A stretch of 64,000 bases of DNA from an uncultured Verrucomicrobiota bacterium (lineage in GTDB: Bacteria > Verrucomicrobiota > Kiritimatiellia > CAIQIC01 > Lenti-01). This document shows, piece by piece, positions 8,525-16,466 of this stretch. Within the stretch, counting starts at the first letter, position 1. Each line of letters opens with the position of its first letter. The position numbers were made by a program, and so were the translations under genes. Where the stretch lies: assembly GCA_937860055.1 (NCBI GenBank), contig CALMBO010000029.1, positions 248,001-312,000 on the forward strand. Direction: 5' to 3'. A model generated the notes under the pieces. The model did not search any database and was not told where the DNA came from. It saw nothing but the letters and a program-made list of their open reading frames with translations.

Positions 8525-9550
8525 TCAAGGCAGGCCGCGCGCGATGGGCGGGCCCAGGATCCGGCTGAGGCCCAGCGGCAGGCGCTTCCACAACGCGATG
8601 GCCAGCGCAAAAGACTTGTTTTCCTTGTGGAGGCCCGGCAGATCTTCCCGCCCCAGCAGCTGGTAGGCCCACGGCAGGGTCCGGCATTCCCCGCCCCAGT
8701 ACTTCTTGAAATCCTGATGGCTGGAATCCGCCGTGCTGCGCCCGAGATCGACCTGCCGGCAGCCCGCCTGGCAGGCCTCCTCAACCGCCCGCCAGTTCAT
8801 CGCATGCACCGGCGCGTGGGACAGTTCCTCCCGCAGCGAGGCGGACCAGACGAAATGGCAGGTGTTCCGGCCCATGACCACCATTTTCGCGGCAATGGTT
8901 TTCCCCTGCCGCACCGCCCGGTAGACCCGGATGTGGCTTGGAAACGCCTCCAGCGCCGCCTCGAAAAAACGCCGCCCCAGGACCGGCGTGCCGAGGTCGC
9001 GGAGATTCCGGGAATAGATGGCGTAGAAGTCCGGAAGGTATTCCACCCCCTGCTGGACGGCCACGCCGTTCTTCTCCGCCTTCCGGATCTTGTTCCGGAC
9101 GTTCTGGTGCAGCCGGGCGAACACCGCGCCGGGTCCGCCATCCAGCGGAATCTCGGTGACCACCTTGCGATCCGTCGTGGGCCAGGGGGATTTCAACGGA
9201 TGAAGCTGGCGCAGTTCGATGTGGTCGCAGCCGGCGGCGCGCGCGATCCCCGCCGCCGCCTCCCCCAGCGCCTGTTCCACCTCCGGCCCGTCGGCAACGA
9301 TGCCCCCGTAGCTGACAAACGGCAGGCTGACGCCCCTCGCGCCGAACAACCGAGAGGACATGACGAACAGCGGATAGATTCCCGCCACCCGCTCCCCGTC
9401 GAGCGCCATCAGATAGTGGCCGGCATGCCCCGTCGAGCCTTCGATGACCCGCTTCCAGCCCGCGAGATGGAAAACGGTCGCGTCCGTATGCCGGGACGCA
9501 TACTCGTCCCAAAGCGCCTCCTGGCCGGGAGGGCAGAGCTGGATATTCAC
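8525..9550 (-). CDS. FemAB-like acyl/aminoacyl transferase (GNAT fold), exopolysaccharide-locus type
   Basis: 341 aa. The C-terminal half carries the hallmark run HAMNWRAVEEACQAGCRQVD followed by LGRS and FKKYWGG, as in the FemAB family proteins of exosortase-associated exopolysaccharide loci; KMVVMGRNTCHFVWSASL forms the preceding strands. FemAB enzymes add amino acids to peptidoglycan using aminoacyl-tRNA, while the exopolysaccharide-locus members are presumed to acylate or aminoacylate the polymer. The start is a GTG at 9550 (VNIQLCPPG) that overlaps the TGA of the upstream gene (GTGA). The substrate is unknown. Confidence 0.85.
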   Translation of the reverse strand: MNIQLCPPGQEALWDEYASRHTDATVFHLAGWKRVIEGSTGHAGHYLMALDGERVAGIYPLFVMSSRLFGARGVSLPFVSYGGIVADGPEVEQALGEAAAGIARAAGCDHIELRQLHPLKSPWPTTDRKVVTEIPLDGGPGAVFARLHQNVRNKIRKAEKNGVAVQQGVEYLPDFYAIYSRNLRDLGTPVLGRRFFEAALEAFPSHIRVYRAVRQGKTIAAKMVVMGRNTCHFVWSASLREELSHAPVHAMNWRAVEEACQAGCRQVDLGRSTADSSHQDFKKYWGGECRTLPWAYQLLGREDLPGLHKENKSFALAIALWKRLPLGLSRILGPPIARGLP

Positions 9551-11403
9551 CCGGCGGCCCCCGTTTCGATGGTGACGGAGGAATGCGCCGGCACATCGAC
9601 CAGGCGCATGCAGCGGCGCCCTCCATCGAATTCGATTTCCAGGGGCAGGCCCGCGAGGGGGCGGTCCCCCGTGTTCTGGACTTCCACCGCGCTTCCGGCG
9701 ATGCGCACCTGGACGGTGCGCGTCCGCTCGCTCAGGACATCGCGCCAGTACCGCCCCATCGCGGTCAGGGTCGCCGGATAGACATCGCCTTCGGTGCCGG
9801 CCAACACATGGCGCAGCAGTTCGGCGGTCAGGGCATGGCAGGCATGGGTCTGATACATCATCAGATGGTGGTGCGCCAGGAACACGAGCGCTCGTCCGTT
9901 CCTCCGCGCGAATCCGATCCAGAACTTCAGCATGGCGATGTGCGGCGCGTGGACCGGATCGCGGGGCAGCATGCGCGTCAGCTCCACCAGGCGGGAGCAG
10001 CCCTCCGGATGGTGCTCGGCCGGGAAGGTCAGCAGCTTCTGCCACTTCGCGGCATCGGTCTCGTTCCCCACCTCGATGCCCGCCGCCTCGACGGCGCGCG
10101 CAGTATCCTTGTCGTACATGTCGCTGGGAGGCGTATAGCTGGCGGTGCGCACGCCCAGTTTCTCGGCGATGGCCCGGGTGCACGCCTCGATGTTGTCGCG
10201 CTGCTCGGCAAAGGAGTCGCAGGGGTATTCCTTCAACCACGGATAGTTCCCCTGGCCGACGCGCGCATGGGAGGTCCAGCCGTTGCCGGGATCGGCCGCC
10301 GCGTGCGTGCCCCAATGCAGATGCCCGTGGTTGCCGATCTCCGCCGCCAGCGCGCGGTCTGTCCGGGTCGGGAATTCCTGTTCCACCGCGGTGTCCACTT
10401 CCTCGCGCCAGAAGCGGATGAAACCGGGGATTCCCTCGCTGTGACGGTTCCAGCCGAATCGCCGGCAGAATGCCTCGTGCTCTTCGGGATACAGGCTGAG
10501 CCGCGACGACAGCATCACCGTGGTCGGCATGCGGAACCGCGCGGCCAAACCCAGCGCGATGCGCAACCCCTCGGCCGACTGGAAGGTCGAGGGATCGTAC
10601 AAATCATTGTCGCCCCGCCAGACGAATCCGGCGCGCGCCCCGTATTTCCACCGGCGGATGGCCGCGCTCCGGATGCGGACGGACCCACGGGCCGGGACCG
10701 ATGCTACGCGCAAACGGCGCGTCCACGACCAATCCCCGTGGGAAACGCGCAAGCGCACGTCCCCCCCCCGCCCCGCGCGGTCTCCGCGCACGGAAAACGG
10801 CACCGTCACCACCTGGCCAGGCTCCGGACACGGGACTTCGCCCGGTGAATCGATGCCCACGCCCACGCGGGTGCTGGCGGTGGAGATTTCGATGCGAAGC
10901 GGCAATTGGGGGCGCACCGTTCCCGGATTCAGGATCATCAGTTCGTAGGGCTGCTCCCCGCCTTGCGGCAGATCGCCCGCCCGGTAGACGCGCTTGCCCC
11001 GCCGCAGCACCGGTCCGCGCAAGCTCACAATGAGGCGTGGAATCGGCAGCGGGACGCGCCCGGCGGAAGCGGACTGCTGGCGCGCCGGCGCATCCGCGCG
11101 CCAGCGCAGGTCCACCAGCAAGGCTCCGGCCCAGGCGGCTCCCATCGCCAGCGCCGTGATCGACGCCGCGGCACCACCGCCCAGCCAGGCGGCACCCGCC
11201 GTCGCCAGGGCCAGCAGGAGCGCGTCCAGCCGGTTCCTCGGCACATGGAGCTTGATCTCCAGCGTTTCATAGACGACGTTCGCCAGCAACATCAGCCATC
11301 CGGCGCGGCCCGCCGCCAGAAAAAAGCATTTGCCCAGCAGGAAGACGCCGGCACAGCCCAGCCACGCGGCATTCAAAACGATATGGGTGATTGGAGCAGT
11401 CAT
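9547..11403 (-). CDS. Membrane protein with NodB-like metal site, unknown function (paralogue B)
   Basis: 618 aa, paralogue of the 597-aa protein at 5471-7264. Hydrophobic helices at about 8-30, 34-48 and 60-98 are followed by a strand-rich Ig/CARDB-like region (120-235), WRGDNDLYD (262-270), GNHGHLH (357-363), a LAHHHLMM histidine block and a strand-rich C-terminus. The same NodB-like D-x-D and clustered histidines suggest a metal-dependent deacetylase/esterase acting outside the cytoplasm. The two copies flank one glycosyltransferase and one FemAB-like gene, giving an A-GT-FemAB-B block. The ATG at 11403 is just downstream of the S23 cassette. I cannot assign a known family; the divergence between copies argues for an old duplication. 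Confidence 0.8.
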   Translation of the reverse strand: MTAPITHIVLNAAWLGCAGVFLLGKCFFLAAGRAGWLMLLANVVYETLEIKLHVPRNRLDALLLALATAGAAWLGGGAAASITALAMGAAWAGALLVDLRWRADAPARQQSASAGRVPLPIPRLIVSLRGPVLRRGKRVYRAGDLPQGGEQPYELMILNPGTVRPQLPLRIEISTASTRVGVGIDSPGEVPCPEPGQVVTVPFSVRGDRAGRGGDVRLRVSHGDWSWTRRLRVASVPARGSVRIRSAAIRRWKYGARAGFVWRGDNDLYDPSTFQSAEGLRIALGLAARFRMPTTVMLSSRLSLYPEEHEAFCRRFGWNRHSEGIPGFIRFWREEVDTAVEQEFPTRTDRALAAEIGNHGHLHWGTHAAADPGNGWTSHARVGQGNYPWLKEYPCDSFAEQRDNIEACTRAIAEKLGVRTASYTPPSDMYDKDTARAVEAAGIEVGNETDAAKWQKLLTFPAEHHPEGCSRLVELTRMLPRDPVHAPHIAMLKFWIGFARRNGRALVFLAHHHLMMYQTHACHALTAELLRHVLAGTEGDVYPATLTAMGRYWRDVLSERTRTVQVRIAGSAVEVQNTGDRPLAGLPLEIEFDGGRRCMRLVDVPAHSSVTIETGAAG

Positions 11404-11422
11404 GTGGTTGGCGGTAAGCCGT

Positions 11423-11865
11423 CGGCAGTCGGCAGTAAAGAACCCGGACTTTCTATCGTTCCTTCGGTTTCCATATTTCTGGATTTCGGATCATGGAGCC
11501 CAACTTGGCTCCGATTTCATCCGAACGCCTTTGCAAATCCATATATACGCTCTTGTCGAGATAACCACAATCGCAAGCCGTCGCCAACCAATGCTGGGTT
11601 TCGGCATTTTCGCCGTCGGAGTCCGTGAGCTTGGAAACAAAATGCGCGGAATATCGCCGTTTCCGCCAAGCCTCGGCGATGTTGGCCCCGGTGGAACGCG
11701 AAGCACGCCGTATCTGGTCGATCAATGAGTATGTCTCCTCCTTGGGAAACGACTTCGTGATACGGAAAACATCTTGCTGGAGTTGGAACGCCAGCTTGTA
11801 TACATCCAAATCTTGGTAGCGCTGAACCATCATGACCGGTGTGTCCTGTCATCCGCCGACTGCCG
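11423..11865. repeat. 11-bp inverted repeats flanking the four-helix-bundle gene
   Basis: CGGCAGTCGGC at 11423-11433 and its exact complement GCCGACTGCCG at 11855-11865 bracket the S23-type gene. The left copy sits in the short gap before the next gene; the right copy is inside the 3' end of the deacetylase reading frame. Terminal inverted repeats of this kind are consistent with a small inserted cassette. Seen directly; the insertion scenario is inference. Confidence 0.6.
11453..11833 (-). CDS. Four-helix bundle protein (23S rRNA intervening-sequence / S23 family)
   Basis: 126 aa, the usual length of the family. Characteristic blocks are YQDLDVYKLAFQL near the N-terminus, FPKEETYSLIDQIRRASRS, and NIAEAWRKRR, followed by helix 3/4 ending near EIGAKLGSMI. 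Members form pentameric four-helix bundles; some are encoded inside 23S rRNA intervening sequences, but function is unknown. Here the gene interrupts a polysaccharide locus: its ATG overlaps the TGA of the deacetylase upstream (ATGA) and it is bracketed by 11-bp inverted repeats, so it looks like a passenger cassette that has become translationally coupled to its host operon. Confidence 0.92.
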   Translation of the reverse strand: MMVQRYQDLDVYKLAFQLQQDVFRITKSFPKEETYSLIDQIRRASRSTGANIAEAWRKRRYSAHFVSKLTDSDGENAETQHWLATACDCGYLDKSVYMDLQRRSDEIGAKLGSMIRNPEIWKPKER

Positions 11866-12798
11866 GCTGCCCTCCGCCGACCGTTTCCTCCACCACGCGG
11901 CGATCTCCGCGCCCGGGGCGCACCACGGTTTCTGCTCGGCCAGCCGGACCAGGAGCTGCTCGTAGGTCCATTGCCACTCGCGGTATTCCGGCTCGTTGAA
12001 ATAGTCGTTGTGCCACAGCAAGGTCACCAGGCCGCCCGCCGCAATCACCGGCTCGATGGCCTTCCACGCGGCCTCCAGCGCCTCCGGTCCCTCCATCGGC
12101 TCCCGGAACAGGGCGACATCCATGACCGTCAGCGGAAGTTCGAGGAGTTCCATTTTCCGGCCGGTCGCCGGATCCTCGGCGAAGAACGGAAACATGCGCC
12201 CTTCGCGGGCCCCGGTGCGGTCGGCATAGCCGAAGGTGGAGTCATAGCGGAATCCGGCGGCCTGCTGCGCCGCCCAGGTTTCCGCGCCCGAAAACCGCAG
12301 GAAGTGGTTGCGGATGCCAACGATCTCGCCGCCCAAAGCGGCTTGCAGGGTTTCGCGGCTCTCGCGGTAGGCCGCCGCCTGGTTGAAGCGGTAGTAGCCG
12401 CCATGCAGGCCGATTTCGCCGTCCGCCGCCCGGATCATGCCCGCAATGCGGCGCAGGGCCGGAGCTTCGACGTCGTAGCGGGCGCCGCGCCGCCGCCAGC
12501 GCCGGTCGTGCAGCACGAAAAACGTGGAGCGGAAGCCATGGCGCGCCTCGATGTCGAGAATCGTCCGAAAATCCTGCTCCGGCGCCTTGGGGGAAACCAA
12601 GGCGCGGGCCAGGCGGCGCAGGGTCCGGCCGGCGCGCCTTCCCTCGCTCCGCGAGATCAGGCGCCGGATGCGGTTCAGCGCGGCCAAGGCATAGAAAAGT
12701 TCGCGATCGAAGATCTTGTCGACGTCGTGCGACAGGAAAAGCGCGAATTTCGCGCCGCCGGGCCAGGCGGCGCCTTCGTGGGGATCAAGAGGCGGCAT
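11830..12798 (-). CDS. Polysaccharide deacetylase family protein
   Basis: 322 aa. NodB-like elements: LSHDVDKIFD (first metal aspartates), DGEIGLHGGYY (histidine strand), NHFLRFSGAETW, and a C-terminal LLWHNDYFNEPEY histidine block. It resembles the DUF7033-type/PEP-CTERM-locus deacetylases that act on exopolysaccharide. The C-terminal tail GSRQSADDRTHRS is encoded by the right inverted repeat of the S23 cassette, so the original C-terminus seems to have been replaced at the insertion. The start at 12798 (MPPLDPHEG) overlaps the formyltransferase end by 14 nt; an alternative further upstream start would run deep into that gene. Confidence 0.82.
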   Translation of the reverse strand: MPPLDPHEGAAWPGGAKFALFLSHDVDKIFDRELFYALAALNRIRRLISRSEGRRAGRTLRRLARALVSPKAPEQDFRTILDIEARHGFRSTFFVLHDRRWRRRGARYDVEAPALRRIAGMIRAADGEIGLHGGYYRFNQAAAYRESRETLQAALGGEIVGIRNHFLRFSGAETWAAQQAAGFRYDSTFGYADRTGAREGRMFPFFAEDPATGRKMELLELPLTVMDVALFREPMEGPEALEAAWKAIEPVIAAGGLVTLLWHNDYFNEPEYREWQWTYEQLLVRLAEQKPWCAPGAEIAAWWRKRSAEGSRQSADDRTHRS

Positions 12799-13561
12799 AT
12801 CGCTGAAAGTTCCTGGCGGCTCGCCGGATGGCGCGCCAACCGATGGGCGGATAATGCGTCCCGCCTTTTTCCTGTTCCTTGGATTCCCATTCCCCGCCGG
12901 ACAGGATGCGGTCCACCACCGCAAGGAACCCGTCCATGCCCTGCCGGGCCACATCCGCAACGGCCGCGCCGAAGGATGCATCCTTCCGCACAGGAACCTT
13001 CCGTTGCAGGAGGATCCGGCCGCCGTCGACGACGCTCGAAACGAGATGGATGGTGAACCCGATCTGGTCGAACTCGCCGTTCGCCATGGCCCACAGGACG
13101 CAGTCGGAGCCGCGGTAGCGGGGCGAAATTCCATGGTGCCAGTTGATCGCGCCGAGGCGGGCAAGGGTGTACAGGCAAGGCTTGATCACGGGCGCGCCGA
13201 GGAAAAGGATGTAGTCCGGCCGCAGGTCGGCCACGCGTCCGATCGCCTCCGGGCCATGGGGATCGTCCACCTCGAAGCCGCGGCAGCGGCTTTTCAGGTC
13301 GGCGACCGCGGCTTCCGTCATTTCGGGAAATGGCCGGGCGGATGGATCCAGATAGCGCTTCCGGAACCGGCGGCCCAGCAGGAAATCCGCGAGGTAGAAC
13401 AGTCCGCGTTTTTTCGCCAGCCGTCTCAGCACCGCCAGGCTTTGCGCGCGGGTCCGGCCCCGGATGTTGCACAAAACGACGTCCTGCGATTTCCGGAGCA
13501 GGAAATCGGCCATGACATAGGCTTCGGGAAGGTTCCCGGTGGTCAGGATCAGCCAGTTCAT
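12785..13561 (-). CDS. Formyltransferase-fold protein, probably amino-sugar N-formyltransferase
   Basis: 258 aa. The formyltransferase core is recognisable: AINWHHGISPRYRGSDC corresponds to the N-x-H catalytic strand and the P-x-YRG loop, and DGGRILLQ supplies the conserved aspartate. In methionyl-tRNA formyltransferase and sugar N-formyltransferases (e.g. WbtJ/FdtF types) these use N10-formyl-tetrahydrofolate. The protein lacks the C-terminal tRNA-binding domain of Fmt, and its position in a polysaccharide locus with two sugar aminotransferases favours formylation of an amino sugar. The substrate is inference. Its stop overlaps the start of the deacetylase. Confidence 0.8.
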   Translation of the reverse strand: MNWLILTTGNLPEAYVMADFLLRKSQDVVLCNIRGRTRAQSLAVLRRLAKKRGLFYLADFLLGRRFRKRYLDPSARPFPEMTEAAVADLKSRCRGFEVDDPHGPEAIGRVADLRPDYILFLGAPVIKPCLYTLARLGAINWHHGISPRYRGSDCVLWAMANGEFDQIGFTIHLVSSVVDGGRILLQRKVPVRKDASFGAAVADVARQGMDGFLAVVDRILSGGEWESKEQEKGGTHYPPIGWRAIRRAARNFQRYAAS

Positions 13562-13579
13562 TCTGCAGTCAGGGGAAGG

Positions 13580-14269
13580 TCAGCGGCGGCGAGCCGTAAT
13601 CAGGAGATTCATGGGGAACAGGACCGGAATGGGGATCACCCGGGTCTGAACGATGTCGAATTTGGCTCGGACATCGTCCATGAAGCGGTAGACATGGAAG
13701 CCGGCATGGCATCCGTGATCGTATTTCTCGATGTCGAAGAAGCGATAGAGCCAGTGCTTCAGCGCCACGGGAAAATCGATGCCCCGCGTCTGCTTGCCGG
13801 TGCAGACCCGCGCCACATACTTGATCAGGGCCGGATAGCCCACCTCGATGGGCACCGAACACACGAACAGGCCGCCCGGCTTCAGCACCCGCTGGATTTC
13901 CGCGAGGCATTGGATGCGGTCGCCGCGGCTGGGCACGCAATTCAGGGCTTCGAAGGACGTGCACACGTCGAACGAGGCGTCGGGCAGGGGCAGGGCGCGC
14001 GCATCCGCGGTCAAGACCGCATCGTCGGGGTGCGCGGCGCGGAACTCCTGCGAGTGCTCTTCGTAGTAGTTGACGCTGAGCATCTCCCTGGCGAGGGGCT
14101 TCAGGAACGGCAGGCCGATGCCGTCGGCGGCGCCGATGTCCAGGAGCTTCTCCGGTTGCCCCGGTCCGGCATGGCGCCGGATGGCCTCCGCGGCCGCGCG
14201 GAACCGCGCAAACCGCTGCCAGACGACCAGCCGCCCGCCCTTCAGGATCCGCTCGCTATATGTTGCCAT
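13580..14269 (-). CDS. Class I SAM-dependent methyltransferase
   Basis: 229 aa. Motif I is LLDIGAADGIGLPFL (about 43-57), followed by the acidic strand end, DARALPLPDASFDV (motif post-I/II) and LKPGGLFVCSVPIEVG (motif III region). Compact size and the methyltransferase_11 pattern fit a small-molecule or sugar methyltransferase. Within this operon it probably methylates a sugar or lipid-linked intermediate, but nothing in the sequence fixes the acceptor. It is separated by 18 nt from the formyltransferase and by 40 nt from the FemAB-like gene. Confidence 0.85.
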   Translation of the reverse strand: MATYSERILKGGRLVVWQRFARFRAAAEAIRRHAGPGQPEKLLDIGAADGIGLPFLKPLAREMLSVNYYEEHSQEFRAAHPDDAVLTADARALPLPDASFDVCTSFEALNCVPSRGDRIQCLAEIQRVLKPGGLFVCSVPIEVGYPALIKYVARVCTGKQTRGIDFPVALKHWLYRFFDIEKYDHGCHAGFHVYRFMDDVRAKFDIVQTRVIPIPVLFPMNLLITARRR

Positions 14270-14309
14270 GGTGCTGCCCCTCTCGTGTCGATTCCCGGAC
14301 GGCGCCGGG

Positions 14310-15275
14310 TCAGAAGAAATTCCGGTTCCGGAGCTTGAGGGCCGTTTCGATCGGCCACCAGGCCTTGTTCACGGTAAGATACGGCGTCAATTTCCCGCCA
14401 AAGCCGCGGAAGAACCGTTCGATCGGCGGAATGACGGATCCCTCGAAATCAAAAGTCTTCAGGCCCAGTTCCTGCGAGTGGCGGATGGCTTCGATCACGG
14501 CCAGGGCGCCGGCGCCGTGGTGCCGGTTCTCGGTCCGGTAGCCCCCCAGCAGATAGTAGGCTGTCCGGGAATCATGGATGACGAAGCATGTGGCGATCGG
14601 CTCTTCCCCGCGGAAGGCGGCAAAGGCAAAACTGTTTTCCGGACGGGCATATTGGAACAGGACATTATCCAGGAGCGACCGGTCCATGGATTTCTGCTGC
14701 CGGCCGAACGTGGCGAGCACCAGATCCCGGATCACCGCCATGTCCGGCACCTGCCGGACCGCCAGGCCATCCCGGATGGCCTTGGAAATGTCGTTGCGGC
14801 GGTCGGGCGACATGTTCTTCCGGATCTGGTCCATCGGAGACGACAGATCCAGCAGATAGGTGTAGAGCGGGATGACCTTGAACCCGCGCCAGAAGAACGG
14901 GAGTCCATCCTGCACCTCCCGCGCCAGCGGCACCATGCAGATGGATGCGCCGCTTCCTTCCAGATGGCCGGCCATGCATTCCAGCGCCTTGCGGCGTTCC
15001 TCGAAGACGGCGACCGGATTCTGCGACTTCACCGCCAGGAACGGCCCGCAGATGGGAGTGAAGGGAGGACGGCGGATGATCTGGAGCCCCCAGCGGCGCT
15101 CGCGATACAGCGACAGGCCGCCCACCATCCGGCCGCCGTCGTCGAACAGTCCGAAGGCCTGCATCCGGGAACCGAACAGCGCCAGCCAATCCGCCCGGTT
15201 GAACAGCGTGCCGTGTTCCTTTGCCAACTCGTCGTAGGCCGCGAGTTCGGAAGATTCCAATGCGCGAAGCTTCAT
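14310..15275 (-). CDS. FemAB/GNAT-like transferase
   Basis: 321 aa with a GNAT-like double-domain layout: LSPDRR-like block MSPDRRNDISKAI (about residue 165), FAFAAFRGEEPIATCFVIHD strands, YYLLGGYRTENRHHGAGAL acetyl-CoA-loop-like segment and LKTFDFEGSVIPPIERFFRGF near the end, a motif shared by FemAB-like proteins of exopolysaccharide loci. Likely acylates or aminoacylates a polymer amino group. Starts ATG at 15275, overlapping the TGA of the glycosyltransferase (ATGA). It is a distinct branch from the 341-aa FemAB-like protein at 8525-9550. Confidence 0.78.
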   Translation of the reverse strand: MKLRALESSELAAYDELAKEHGTLFNRADWLALFGSRMQAFGLFDDGGRMVGGLSLYRERRWGLQIIRRPPFTPICGPFLAVKSQNPVAVFEERRKALECMAGHLEGSGASICMVPLAREVQDGLPFFWRGFKVIPLYTYLLDLSSPMDQIRKNMSPDRRNDISKAIRDGLAVRQVPDMAVIRDLVLATFGRQQKSMDRSLLDNVLFQYARPENSFAFAAFRGEEPIATCFVIHDSRTAYYLLGGYRTENRHHGAGALAVIEAIRHSQELGLKTFDFEGSVIPPIERFFRGFGGKLTPYLTVNKAWWPIETALKLRNRNFF

Positions 15276-16432
15276 CGCGCCCCTCCCCCGCCGAGCACAC
15301 GCCGATACATGTCCAGCAGCACCGGCTCCATGTGCTGCCACCGGTATTTCGTCCCGGACAGGCTTCTCGCCGCCGCCGCCATCCGGGCGGTGCCTTCCTT
15401 GTCCGCGATCATCCGCGAAACCGCCTCGGCATAGGACTCCGGCGAGGTGGGATCCGCCAGGACGGCGCAACCCTCCCGGGCCAGCACCGCGAAATGCGAC
15501 CGGGGATAGTCGGGACCGACGATCGGCACTCCGTAGAGGAGATAGTTGAAACATTTGTTCGGAGCGGCGATCTCATGGTTGGGCGATGGGAGGAAACCAA
15601 TCCATCCGATGTGGCAGGGAGCGATCGCCTTGCCCACTTCGGCGTACGGAAGCCAGCCCGTCCGGACGATCACGCCTTCCAGCCGGTGCTGCGCCACGAA
15701 GGCATCGAGCCATTTCTTTTCTTCGCCAAAGACATCGCCCACGATCTTCAGGACCACCCGATGCCGCTTCGACAGGAGGCGGACGGCTTCGGCCATGACC
15801 TTCAATCCGCGGGCAAAGGTCAGGCTCCCGTCGTGGCAGAGGAGGGTCCCCCCCCACGGAGCCTTCTCCCCGCATTCGCCGAACACGTCCACGGCGGGAA
15901 CATTGAGGAGGGTCGCCACCCGCTCGGCGCCGAGGATCGAAGCCAGATAATCCGAAATGGCCAGGCTGGCCCCGAAGGCGGCATCGCAACGGGCGATCCA
16001 GCGTCGTTCGAACCCGCGGTAGGTCGCCATGGCCAGTGGCCAAAGCGGCCGCGGGAAGTAGGCGGCGGCCACCCCCGCCCACAGTTCGTGGCTGTCGAAG
16101 ATCACCTTCGTTCCCCTGCGCCGCTTGACCCGGAGCGCCGCCACCAGGCTGTCGGGTTCGTGGCAATGGATCACGTCGCATCGCAACTCCGCGAGGGCGG
16201 CCTCCATCCGGCCGATGGTGCGGAGACGCTCCTTCAGCCGCCCGCCTCCGGGATACTGGACGAACCGGACGCCATCGGTCTTCGAAGGCAGCTTCTTTCC
16301 CTGGGCGCAAAGCAGCGCCACATCGGCCCCCGCCTTGGCCAGGCTGCGGGCCTCCTTGAAGAAAATGCGGTCGTCGTCGGCCTCGTGTCCCGAGGTCGCC
16401 AGACAGATGCGGATGCCGGAAAGGTCGTTCAT
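15272..16432 (-). CDS. Glycosyltransferase family 4 (GT-B)
   Basis: 386 aa. N-terminal GT-B half with GHEADDDRIFFKEARSLAKA and VIHCHEPDSLVAALRVK, then VIFDSHELWAGVAAAYF; C-terminal half with GTLLCHDGSLTFARGLKVM, the TGWLPYAEVGKAIAPCHIGW block and NKCFNYLLYGVPIVGPDY near the donor site. This is the GT4 arrangement found in repeat-unit assembly at the cytoplasmic membrane face. The ATG is 35 nt after the methyltransferase stop. Donor and linkage cannot be read from the sequence. Confidence 0.87.
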   Translation of the reverse strand: MNDLSGIRICLATSGHEADDDRIFFKEARSLAKAGADVALLCAQGKKLPSKTDGVRFVQYPGGGRLKERLRTIGRMEAALAELRCDVIHCHEPDSLVAALRVKRRRGTKVIFDSHELWAGVAAAYFPRPLWPLAMATYRGFERRWIARCDAAFGASLAISDYLASILGAERVATLLNVPAVDVFGECGEKAPWGGTLLCHDGSLTFARGLKVMAEAVRLLSKRHRVVLKIVGDVFGEEKKWLDAFVAQHRLEGVIVRTGWLPYAEVGKAIAPCHIGWIGFLPSPNHEIAAPNKCFNYLLYGVPIVGPDYPRSHFAVLAREGCAVLADPTSPESYAEAVSRMIADKEGTARMAAAARSLSGTKYRWQHMEPVLLDMYRRVLGGGGAR

Positions 16433-16466
16433 GGATGCAAGGGCGGCAGGCTGGGCTTGCGCGACA

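Noticed and set aside
11404-11452. Simple terminator after the S23 gene
   Set aside because: The repeat there is one arm of a longer-range inverted repeat, not a local hairpin with a U-tract.
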